Shown: positions 33,246 to 39,626 of the stretch, piece by piece
Position numbering within the stretch: position 1 is the first letter of the stretch
Layout: each line of letters starts with the position of its first letter
Source of the DNA: Bacillota bacterium
GTDB lineage: Bacteria > Bacillota > UBA4882 > UBA8346
DNA: 39,626 nt
NCBI GenBank assembly: GCA_023401925.1
Contig: JAEXDA010000070.1
Span: 1 to 39,626 of the forward strand
Direction of reading: 5' to 3'
The notes under the pieces: generated by a model
Seen by the model: the letters and a program-made list of their open reading frames with translations, nothing else
The model's database searches: none
What the model was told of the DNA's origin: nothing
Translations under genes and position numbers: made by a program

Positions 33246-34556
33246 CTAAATATCTCTTTCATCAATCACCCGTTTGGATTTCTTCTCACTACGCGGCAAG
33301 CTCCCAAACAGCACCACTTCGACATTGATAATGACGCCAATGCGCTTTTTAAAGTTACTTCCGATTCTTTCTGTAAGCGTTTGGGGATCAACGCCCTTCT
33401 CCCCCTCCACCTGGAGCAACATCTGATCCCTGGCATCCACCCGGCTCAGCCGGATTTGATATTCACTGCTTGCTCCCGGTGTTTCTTTTAACAAATCTTC
33501 AATTTGCCCCGGATAAATATTGACTCCCTTGATCTTGATCATATCGTCGCTGCGTCCCAAGATGCGGTCGATTCGTGGATAAATACTGCCGCACTCACAA
33601 ACGCCGGAGATAATCCGGGTTAAGTCATGAGTCCGGTAACGAATAAGCGGGGCCCCTTCTTTACATAAGGTGGTAATGACTAATTCACCCAACTCACCTT
33701 GGGGCAAGACTTTTCCAGTGAGGGGATCGATAATTTCAAAGTATAAATAATCGGACCAATAATGAATTCCTTGATGGAACTGGCAGTCGATTCCGATTCC
33801 GGGACCGTATATTTCGGTTAGCCCGTAAATATCGTAGGATTCAATCCCCAATTCTTTCTCGATCCGGGCCCGCATTTTATCGCCCCAGCGTTCCGAGCCG
33901 AAAATACCGGTTTTCAGGTGAACTTTGTCCGTTAAAGATCTTCTTTGAACTTCCTCCGCCAGCAATAAGGCATAGGAAGATGTGCTGCAAAGCACAGTGG
34001 ATTTCAAATCAACCATCATTTGCAACTGTTTTTCGGTATTTCCCGGGCCCATCGGAATCGCCATGGCACCCAGGCGCTCCACGCCGGCCTGAAATCCAAT
34101 ACCGGCAGTCCATAGTCCATAGCCGGGAGTAATTTGCACCCTGTCCTCCCGGTTTACACCGGCGTAGGCATAACAGCGGGCGAACATGATCGCCCAATCG
34201 CGAATATCTCTCCGGGTATAAGGAATGATAATGGGCAATCCGGTGGTTCCGGACGAAGAATGGATTCTGACCACATCGCGGTCGGGCACGGCTTGAATCC
34301 CCAGAGGATAAGCTTCCCGCAATTCTTCCTTAGTCGTGAAGGGGATTTTATGAAAATCCTCCATACTGCGAAATTCATTCCAGACAAAGCCGTCCGCCTG
34401 ATATTTTTTCTGGTAAAAAAGCCCTTGCTGATTTACTCTTTTAAAAAGCTTTTGAAGGGATTCAAATTCGAATGCCTCTTTGGCCCTATGGTTTAACTGT
34501 AAGTATTCAAGATTGTGCAATTCCTGAAGCTCCAGCGGAATGGTTTTATTGATCAT
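33246..34556 (-). CDS. Phenylacetate-CoA ligase-like enzyme (AMP-forming)
   Basis: A 436-residue adenylate-forming enzyme of the PaaK family, which activates arylacetates (phenylacetate, or indoleacetate in some anaerobes) to CoA esters. Landmarks are the P-loop IHSSSGTTGLPIIIPYTRRD, YDIYGLTEIYGPG, YRTHDLTR and the C-terminal LGRSDDMIKIKGVNIYPGQI. Length is normal. In many anaerobes this gene follows iorA and iorB; here a remnant of iorA lies immediately upstream, so this copy has probably lost its original partner genes. The substrate is not determined by the sequence. Confidence 0.88.
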   Translation of the reverse strand: MINKTIPLELQELHNLEYLQLNHRAKEAFEFESLQKLFKRVNQQGLFYQKKYQADGFVWNEFRSMEDFHKIPFTTKEELREAYPLGIQAVPDRDVVRIHSSSGTTGLPIIIPYTRRDIRDWAIMFARCYAYAGVNREDRVQITPGYGLWTAGIGFQAGVERLGAMAIPMGPGNTEKQLQMMVDLKSTVLCSTSSYALLLAEEVQRRSLTDKVHLKTGIFGSERWGDKMRARIEKELGIESYDIYGLTEIYGPGIGIDCQFHQGIHYWSDYLYFEIIDPLTGKVLPQGELGELVITTLCKEGAPLIRYRTHDLTRIISGVCECGSIYPRIDRILGRSDDMIKIKGVNIYPGQIEDLLKETPGASSEYQIRLSRVDARDQMLLQVEGEKGVDPQTLTERIGSNFKKRIGVIINVEVVLFGSLPRSEKKSKRVIDERDI

Positions 34557-34638
34557 CTCAACTAAGCAACCTCCTCTAATCTGGCTATCTCGCTCTAAAT
34601 AACTCTTGCGTAACTTCTTTGCCTAACCAATCGCCAAC

Positions 34639-34814
34639 CTATCGGCGACACTCCACTTTTTCATTGACGGACCATTCGACGTAAAAGTTACAGTCCTCCG
34701 ACCCATTCGCTAAAACACCGACAATCTGGAAAGAAAGGCTTCCAGGATAAGCGGAAAGTAAATTAAGGCCTGCTTCACCAGCCCCCGGGCAATCGCCTCA
34801 TTCCCCATCAACAA
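34639..34814 (-). pseudogene. iorA: Remnant of indolepyruvate:ferredoxin oxidoreductase alpha subunit (iorA)
   Basis: On the minus strand LLMGNEAIARG is followed, after a one-base frameshift, by AGEAGLNLLSAYPGS and then DCNFYVEWSVNEKV, after which the frame ends at 34639. These are the well-known N-terminal segments of IorA (GNEAIARGA, AYPGTPS, EWSVNEKVALE). The normal gene is about 1.8 kb; only about 60 codons survive. A short frame ending SEIARLEEVA just before the ligase start may be the tail of iorB. The rest of iorAB appears to have been deleted. I am confident of the IorA match and less so of the iorB tail. Confidence 0.75.
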
Positions 34815-34886
34815 TTTTTACGTCAATTCTTTCACACCTCAAACAATTCTCTGTTCCTGGTAATTCATAACAAAAAAGTTCGCTTT

Positions 34887-35675
34887 TTAAACAATAATTC
34901 CTTTCATACTAAGGAAAATGCCTGTAATAACAATCGCTAAAAGGATGGAGCAAATCAGCCAGTCCTGGAAAGCAAAATCATTCCGGTGGAGGTAAGTTCG
35001 CTTCCCGACCCCAAAACCGCGAGTTTCCATGGAAATCGCCATTTGTTCCGCCTTTTTCACTGAGGTGATCATTAAGGGAATGGCCAAGGGGCAAATGGAG
35101 AGAAACTTCTTGAGAAAAAGGCCTTTATCGAGACGATGGGCACGGGAACACTGAGCCTGAATAATTTGTTCCATTTCCTGCACAAAGGTTGGAATAAACC
35201 GGATGGAGGTGATAAACATAAAGGCATAGGTGTAAGGGACTTTGAACTTTTCAACCAACATCACCACCAGATCTTTAACCTCCGTTGTTCCCAATAACAC
35301 GGGAAAACTGGCGGCAATCACCATTAAACGGATTCCCATCGCCAAAGATAACAACAAGCCTTGGTCCGTTACTCTTAAAATCCGGGTCCCCGGGATTAAA
35401 ACGAACAAGGTTTTACCATCCGGAATAAAAAAAACCTGAAATAACAAAAAAAAGGCCGCGAAACACAACAAGCCGATGAATGCCGGCAGCATTTCTCGAA
35501 GAATTTTTGCCGCATACGCTACCAGGAGGATGGATAAAAAAAGAACCGTTAAAATAACAACATCCGTAAACAAAAAACTCAGGGTCATTAAAGTGATGGA
35601 CCACACCAGTTTGGTCAAAGGATTGAGGCGGTGGATCACGGAATTTCGTTGGATATAATTAGTTACAGCAGACAT
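34887..35675 (-). CDS. ecfT: ECF transporter T component (EcfT)
   Basis: A 262-residue transmembrane coupling protein of energy-coupling-factor importers, with about five to six predicted helices. The two cytoplasmic coupling motifs are seen as CSRAHR and ETRGFG. It couples the two ATPases to the substrate component encoded 1.8 kb upstream. The start ATG 35675 has GGAGAG 8 bases upstream; a GTG three codons earlier is also open. It overlaps the end of the ATPase gene before it. Last functional gene before the iorA remnant. Confidence 0.9.
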   Translation of the reverse strand: MSAVTNYIQRNSVIHRLNPLTKLVWSITLMTLSFLFTDVVILTVLFLSILLVAYAAKILREMLPAFIGLLCFAAFFLLFQVFFIPDGKTLFVLIPGTRILRVTDQGLLLSLAMGIRLMVIAASFPVLLGTTEVKDLVVMLVEKFKVPYTYAFMFITSIRFIPTFVQEMEQIIQAQCSRAHRLDKGLFLKKFLSICPLAIPLMITSVKKAEQMAISMETRGFGVGKRTYLHRNDFAFQDWLICSILLAIVITGIFLSMKGIIV

Positions 35676-36498
35676 TCGAGCCACTCTCCATTATCGTTAG
35701 TACCTGCTGGTACAATTCTTCCACAGTCAGGGGACGGTCGAAGGGGTTTAAGCGGTTTCCAAATTTCTGGGCCAACCGGGCAATCTGTGAAGGAAACAAA
35801 TTCGTCTGCAACAGCAACTCCGGTTGATAGAAAACATTTCTGCAAATGTCATCCATCAATATTCGCCCTTCACTTAAAACAATAACCCGTTCCGCATATC
35901 CGGCCACCAGCTCCATATCATGCGTTACAAAGACAATCGTATGACCCTTTCGGTGGAGTTCCTTCACCATTTCCATAATTTCAATACCTTCCTGATAATC
36001 CTGGCCGGTGGTCGGCTCATCAAGAACCATTACCTCCGGCCGCATGGATAAAAGCGAAGCGAAGGCAACCCGCTGCCGCTGCCCTTTACTTAAGAATAAA
36101 GGATTTTCTTTTAAATACGGAGTGAGCCCCACTTGGCCGGCGGCATCCCGGACCCGCTCCTTCACTTCAGCTTTTGAAAGATCAAGATTGGCAGGGCCAA
36201 AACCAATTTCCTTTTCGACAGTCGGCAGGAAGATTTGATGATCCGGGTTTTGAAACAGATAACCAACCTTTTGGGCCAATTCTCCGGTGGATGAATCCCT
36301 GGTATTGACCCCGTCAATAAAAAGGTCGCCTGCGGTGGGTTTTAAAAGACCATTCAATTGTTTCAGCAAGGTCGTTTTCCCAGCGCCGTTTTGGCCGATC
36401 AAGGCTACAAATTCCCCCGGATTAATTTGAAAAGAAATATGTTGGAGTACATTCACTCCACTTGGATAGGTAAAAGAAACATCAGAAGCGCGAATCAT
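35659..36498 (-). CDS. ecfA: ECF transporter ATPase (second)
   Basis: A 279-residue ABC ATPase. Walker A GQNGAGKTTLLKQLNGLL, signature LSKGQRQRVAFASLL (SK in place of the common SG), Walker B VMVLDEPTTGQD and switch FVTHDMELVAGYAERVIVL are visible. It pairs with the ATPase at 36495-37388, overlapping its end by 4 bases, and with EcfT to form the energising module. Confidence 0.92.
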   Translation of the reverse strand: MIRASDVSFTYPSGVNVLQHISFQINPGEFVALIGQNGAGKTTLLKQLNGLLKPTAGDLFIDGVNTRDSSTGELAQKVGYLFQNPDHQIFLPTVEKEIGFGPANLDLSKAEVKERVRDAAGQVGLTPYLKENPLFLSKGQRQRVAFASLLSMRPEVMVLDEPTTGQDYQEGIEIMEMVKELHRKGHTIVFVTHDMELVAGYAERVIVLSEGRILMDDICRNVFYQPELLLQTNLFPSQIARLAQKFGNRLNPFDRPLTVEELYQQVLTIMESGSNVCCN

Positions 36499-37388
36499 TT
36501 TTTCTCTCCACTTCGGTTTAAAGTTTTTTGTAGACCTAGATAAGCCTCATCTACCGTAAGCGGCAATTCCTCCACATACCGGGCTTCCTTTTGCAATAAA
36601 AAAGCCAATTCGCTTACGGGCGGAACCCGTAAGCCCACCGATTGAAGGGTTTCAGGCCTGGCTATGATTTCCCGGGGAGTCTTGTCAACAAACAAGCTGC
36701 CCCGGTTCATTATTAATAAACGTTGGATATATTCCATCAAAATGTTGATTTTCTGTTCCACCACAAGAATCGTTAACCCAAAATCTTGATTGAGTTTTTT
36801 TAAAACCTCAAAAACTTCCATGGTTCCGATTGGATCCAGTTCCGAGGTAGGTTCATCCAGGATAAGGATTCCTGGGCGTAGAGCGATTGCCGCAGCTATT
36901 GAAACTCTTTGTTTTTGCCCCCCTGAAAGTTCCGAGGTTGAACGATTCCGTAAATGAGAGATCCCGATGAATTGCAATGACTCTCGAATCCGGTTTTCAA
37001 TGAGTTCCGGTTCAAAGCCGAAGTTTTCCAAGCCAAAAGCGATTTCATCCTCGACTGTTGGAGCGACCAATTGCGCTTCGGGGTCCTGAAAGACGCTACC
37101 AACTTGCCGGGAAATCTCCGAACAAGAAGTTTCAAACGTATCATGACCATTGATCAACACCCTGCCTTGAAAGGTTCCGGATTGGAAATGCGGAATAATA
37201 CCATTGATGGTTAATACCAATGTCGATTTGCCGGCTCCGGCCGGTCCCGTAATCCCGATAAATTCGCCGGCTTGAACCGATAAGGAAATATCGTTTAAGG
37301 CGGCATCCTTGACTTCCGCCGCTTCTGAATCCTGGGCGGATGAAGGATATTGAAAAGTTAGATGTTCAATGGCAATGACTGGGTCCAT
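36495..37388 (-). CDS. ecfA: ECF transporter ATPase (first)
   Basis: A 297-residue ABC ATPase. Walker A GPAGAGKSTLVLTINGIIPH, signature ELSGGQKQRVSIAAAIALRP and Walker B ILILDEPTSELDP are intact. The switch position reads VVEQKINILMEY, with Gln where His is usual; some ECF ATPase pairs have such an asymmetric partner. It lies 57 bases downstream of the substrate component gene and upstream of the second ATPase, giving a classical S-A-A'-T operon. Confidence 0.92.
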   Translation of the reverse strand: MDPVIAIEHLTFQYPSSAQDSEAAEVKDAALNDISLSVQAGEFIGITGPAGAGKSTLVLTINGIIPHFQSGTFQGRVLINGHDTFETSCSEISRQVGSVFQDPEAQLVAPTVEDEIAFGLENFGFEPELIENRIRESLQFIGISHLRNRSTSELSGGQKQRVSIAAAIALRPGILILDEPTSELDPIGTMEVFEVLKKLNQDFGLTILVVEQKINILMEYIQRLLIMNRGSLFVDKTPREIIARPETLQSVGLRVPPVSELAFLLQKEARYVEELPLTVDEAYLGLQKTLNRSGEKK

Positions 37389-37445
37389 GCTGGCTTCCTT
37401 TTATCGTATTTAGATGGGCAACTTAAAAACTAATCAATGGCTCTG

Positions 37446-38003
37446 TTAACGATTTTTTGATAAAGTGGTTTTCAAAGGAACGTATAAAATACTTGCCAGG
37501 ATGGCGTTGAATAAAGCGGTAACCAAAACAACCACCGATAAGGCGGCAAATGCCGGGGCATTTTTGCCGCTTGCCGTGAGAACTTGAACCATAATTCCGG
37601 CATAGGTAAAACCGCTGACTGCTGTCCCGAGAAACGAAATAATAAAGACCCGGATATATTTCACGACCCCAAAATCGACATTGATAAAAGCAAGTAGGTA
37701 AACTGCAATCGCCCCTAAAGGTTCACTCACAAAATTCAAGAACGGAATCGCCGATTTGGTGGTCAACTGGCAAACCGCCGCGGCGACCAAACCAATGCCG
37801 ATAACTGCCGGTAATTTAGGACGCAAAAGCAAAATCGCCAAACAATACATGCCAATTACAAAGTTGGGGGTAATTCCGACAACCAATGGCGGGCAGAAAA
37901 TTCTCAATACTGCGCCGACTGCCAATAATACCGCCACAATTGCGACATCTACAGCTTTCAATCCCTTTTTTTCCACTACTCTCGTCTCTAAATTCATGCT
38001 CAT
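37446..38003 (-). CDS. trpP: TrpP-like tryptophan ECF substrate-binding component
   Basis: A 185-residue hydrophobic protein with about five to six helices and similarity to Bacillus TrpP: an early hydrophobic segment with AVLRIFCPPLVVGITPNFVI, then LLRPKLPAVIGIGLVAAAV and a C-terminal block with FNAILASILYVPLKTTL. TrpP-family proteins bind tryptophan. The ATG at 38003 has AGGAGG at 38011-38016; a TTG one codon earlier is open. The 5' region carries a sigma-A promoter, a run of (G/U)AG triplets and a terminator, which is what a TRAP-controlled tryptophan gene would have. This regulatory evidence strongly supports the tryptophan assignment. Confidence 0.82.
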   Translation of the reverse strand: MSMNLETRVVEKKGLKAVDVAIVAVLLAVGAVLRIFCPPLVVGITPNFVIGMYCLAILLLRPKLPAVIGIGLVAAAVCQLTTKSAIPFLNFVSEPLGAIAVYLLAFINVDFGVVKYIRVFIISFLGTAVSGFTYAGIMVQVLTASGKNAPAFAALSVVVLVTALFNAILASILYVPLKTTLSKNR

Positions 38004-38080
38004 CAAAAAAACCTCCTCTAAATTACATGGATTGTCTCCGCACGTGGGCGCGGCTTACATCCTTTTAACCAATATAAAAA

Positions 38081-38105
38081 AGCCAGGCAACTCGCGCGCC
38101 TGGCT
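38081..38105 (-). terminator. Attenuator-type intrinsic terminator in the trpP leader
   Basis: Leftward: AGCCAGGC, a 9-base loop, GCCTGGCT, then six T. It lies between the promoter and the coding region, so it must be conditional. An alternative pairing of GUGC-AUA-GGC (38136-38127) with GCC-N4-GCGC (38104-38094) would disrupt the 5' arm and could be the antiterminator. Confidence 0.85.
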
Positions 38106-38128
38106 TAATAAACGTAAATATACGCTGC

Positions 38129-38184
38129 CTATGCACTCGTCTCCACTCATCTCAACTATAATGACTCTAATCTAAGCTAAACTC
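38129..38184 (-). promoter_or_regulatory. TRAP (MtrB) binding site: ten (G/U)AG triplets
   Basis: On the minus strand from 38184: GAG, UAG, UAG and UAG at 2-base spacing, an 8-base interval (room for one degenerate triplet), then UAG, GAG, GAG, GAG and GAG at 2-base spacing. A UAG follows after 4 bases (38131-38129). TRAP binds about eleven such triplets with 2-3 base spacers. The site runs from about +17 to +72 of the transcript and is followed 23 bases later by the terminator, as in the Bacillus trp leader. Confidence 0.85.
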
Positions 38185-38207
38185 TTTAAAACTTCTATTC
38201 TTATTTT

Positions 38208-38236
38208 ACTATAACAAACTTTGCCATGGATGTCAA
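38208..38236 (-). promoter_or_regulatory. Sigma-A promoter of the tryptophan ECF operon
   Basis: Leftward: TTGACA (38231-38236), 17-base spacer, TATAGT (38208-38213). Predicted start near 38201, giving a leader of about 200 bases. Confidence 0.85.
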
Positions 38237-38401
38237 TTCTTAATCCAAAGGTAAAACCAAAAAACTCCGGGAAAAGATATTTAAAAAACCTAAAATAGCA
38301 GGTTATCTGAAACCTAAATCTGGAGTATAATTGGATATGGAATACTATGATGATACTTTCAGTCATTGAGAATGACTTGGACTTGAATGGAGGTCGCCCT
38401 C

Positions 38402-38743
38402 TTGATCGTTCGATCTTGGCATGGCATCGTACCACAGGCTAAAGCAGGAGCCTACCGGGTTTATCTTCTTCAAACCCGGGTGGTTCAAATCAAAGCGATT
38501 CCCGGAAATCTTGGAGTATATATCTACAGTCAACCCCAAGGTAACTGGGAACATTTTTTCATGGTTTCCTATTGGAGCGATATGCAATCGGTTTGCGCTT
38601 TTGCCGGTTATATGCCTCATTTATCCGTAAGCTATCCAGAGGATTCCCAATTCGGACTGATTCCCGATCCGGTTGCCCTTCACTATACGGTTGATAAAAT
38701 CCCTGATGATTTCCCAATTCCGCTTACCCTGGATAATTTATAA
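38402..38743 (+). CDS. Antibiotic-biosynthesis-monooxygenase (ABM) domain-like protein
   Basis: A 113-residue ferredoxin-fold protein of the dimeric alpha-beta barrel type: it starts IVRSWHGIVPQAKAGAY and later has HFFMVSYWSDMQSVCAFAG. Members range from heme oxygenases to small unknown enzymes; no catalytic set can be named here. The start is taken as TTG 38402 because GGAGGT (38389-38394) precedes it at 7-base spacing and homologues begin with MIVR; the upstream ATG overlaps that site. It is divergent from the ECF operon and convergent with the 2H phosphoesterase. Confidence 0.65.
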   Translation: MIVRSWHGIVPQAKAGAYRVYLLQTRVVQIKAIPGNLGVYIYSQPQGNWEHFFMVSYWSDMQSVCAFAGYMPHLSVSYPEDSQFGLIPDPVALHYTVDKIPDDFPIPLTLDNL

Positions 38744-38749
38744 TTAGAA

Positions 38750-39451
38750 TCAAAAATGTTCCAAATGAAATTTTTGAAGCACATTTTTGCGGCTATTATA
38801 CCAATCGTGAATAACAAGTTCCATCTGATCGACCTGAACGACTCCGATTTTAAAGTCTTGATAAGTTTCTATTTTCTGCAAGAATTTATTGCGGTTTTCT
38901 AATTTCGACACGAATCGTCCGAAAGTAACGTGAGCTGATATACTTTGATAGCGTTCTCTCGGCTTAAATCCATACTGGGTTGCAAATTTCCTAATGTTAT
39001 CTCGCAACTCATGAAGGCCTTCTTTGTAATAACCTTTGATGATAATCGCGCCATTACTTAAAATAATCCCCCGAAACTCAATCTCAAACGGTTTGACATT
39101 AAGGGTTGCAAAATTGATGATTTGCATAATCTTATCATTGATGACTTCATCACTGTGAAAATGAGTGCCGGCGCTTATCAGAGTGAGAACAGTCACATGC
39201 AAATCAGTTTCCGGATAATAGTACTGCCTGGGTTCAACCCCCTTCATTTCTTTCACCAGTAACCCATAATTTTCCGACAGAAGTCCGTTCAGATTGACTA
39301 ATAAAGTCAAACCCCTCCTGCTATCCCGTTCTACATTTTGCAAGTAATGATCAAGGCTTTCCTTTCCATCTCTGAGGGCCTTGACTCCTTCGCTATGAAT
39401 CGTGGTATATAAAGTGTCTAAATCCCTGGCAATTTGCTCATTGGTTGTCAT
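38750..39451 (-). CDS. 2H phosphoesterase-superfamily protein
   Basis: A 233-residue protein with the two histidine motifs of the superfamily: DLHVTVLTL (near residue 84) and SAHVTFGRF (near residue 173). Members (LigT, CPDase, AKAP18-like) hydrolyse cyclic phosphodiesters of nucleotides or RNA ends. Residues 1-70 are helical and charged and may be an added domain. It is a single gene with no obvious partner, and the substrate is unknown. AGAGGTCAGAG stands upstream of the ATG. Confidence 0.75.
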   Translation of the reverse strand: MTTNEQIARDLDTLYTTIHSEGVKALRDGKESLDHYLQNVERDSRRGLTLLVNLNGLLSENYGLLVKEMKGVEPRQYYYPETDLHVTVLTLISAGTHFHSDEVINDKIMQIINFATLNVKPFEIEFRGIILSNGAIIIKGYYKEGLHELRDNIRKFATQYGFKPRERYQSISAHVTFGRFVSKLENRNKFLQKIETYQDFKIGVVQVDQMELVIHDWYNSRKNVLQKFHLEHF

Positions 39452-39507
39452 TCTCTGACCTCTTCAGCCTTCTTCATGTAATGGAATATGAATCGTACTA
39501 AAGTCAA

Positions 39508-39580
39508 GACCACCCGTCAAACGGGTGGCTTGCACCGCCCTATAAGGGCACGTTACTAGCGAAGTCTTAAGACTTTTCGA
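39508..39580. mobile_element. Hairpin cluster resembling an IS200/IS605-family end
   Basis: CCACCCG-TCAAA-CGGGTGG (39508-39526) is followed by GCCCT-ATA-AGGGC and by TCTTAAGACTTTTCGAA. This order of palindromes is typical of the ends of IS200/IS605-type elements carrying tnpB in clostridia and relatives. The element body, if present, lies to the right of the window. Confidence 0.45.
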
Positions 39581-39626
39581 AATAAAGCCCGCCAACCGCG
39601 TTTCTTTTACAAGCTGCCCCTCAAAG

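Noticed and set aside
38004..38236. T-box riboswitch upstream of trpP
   Set aside because: No T-box core sequence was found; the (G/U)AG triplet run and terminator fit TRAP control instead.
38402..38743. The displaced LsrG of the AI-2 pathway
   Set aside because: It shares the ABM fold class only; length and sequence do not resemble LsrG, and it lies in another transcription unit.

Overview
The window reads as a chromosomal segment of a diderm, low-to-mid GC Firmicute, Negativicutes-like or a related outer-membrane lineage. The Firmicute signature is the sigH, rlmB and mini-RNase III (mrnC) gene set, together with strong AGGAGG-type ribosome binding sites and sigma-A promoters. The diderm signature is a complete TonB/ExbB/ExbD system with an outer-membrane TonB-dependent receptor and a periplasmic binding protein that lacks a lipobox. 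I cannot name the species from sequence alone.

Layout. 1-10 kb is accessory and repeat-rich. It holds the end of an IS3-family element, a small unknown gene, a SymE-like toxin gene with a truncated second copy flanking an XRE regulator, a 983-residue SF1 (Upf1/DNA2-like) helicase, an orphan MNT nucleotidyltransferase and an alpha/beta hydrolase. Several families of small palindromic repeats lie among them, two of which show compensatory base changes between copies. 10-12 kb carries sigH and rlmB. 12-20 kb is a ferric-siderophore/heme/B12-type uptake cluster (TonB receptor, ExbB, ExbD, TonB, FecCD-like permease, ATPase, binding protein). It sits between rlmB and mrnC, and its ATPase gene is bracketed by two hairpin MITE-like elements in opposite orientation. 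20-24 kb is mrnC, apt, lysC and argH. 24-33 kb is a divergent AI-2 (Lsr) locus: lsrA, lsrC, lsrD and lsrB to the left; lsrR, lsrK, a cupin gene and lsrF to the right. 33-38 kb is a leftward operon of a TrpP-like substrate component, two EcfA ATPases and EcfT, then a decayed fragment of indolepyruvate:ferredoxin oxidoreductase (iorA) and a phenylacetate-CoA-ligase-like gene. The last 1.3 kb holds an ABM-domain protein, a 2H phosphoesterase and a hairpin resembling an IS200/IS605 end.

How the genes work together. The Lsr locus would import, phosphorylate and degrade AI-2 under LsrR control. The usual lsrG is absent and a cupin gene sits in its place. The TonB cluster would energise uptake of a chelated metal across the outer membrane and then the inner membrane. 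Its receptor gene has a sigma-A promoter followed by four TGTTAG-N6-CTAACA-type sites about 63 bp apart.

The most striking regulatory signal is upstream of the trpP-like gene: a consensus sigma-A promoter, nine (G/U)AG triplets in near-perfect register, and an intrinsic terminator. This is the architecture of a TRAP (MtrB) attenuation leader, here in front of an apparent tryptophan ECF transporter. The decayed iorA next to an aryl-CoA ligase suggests the operon once linked tryptophan uptake to aromatic amino-acid breakdown.
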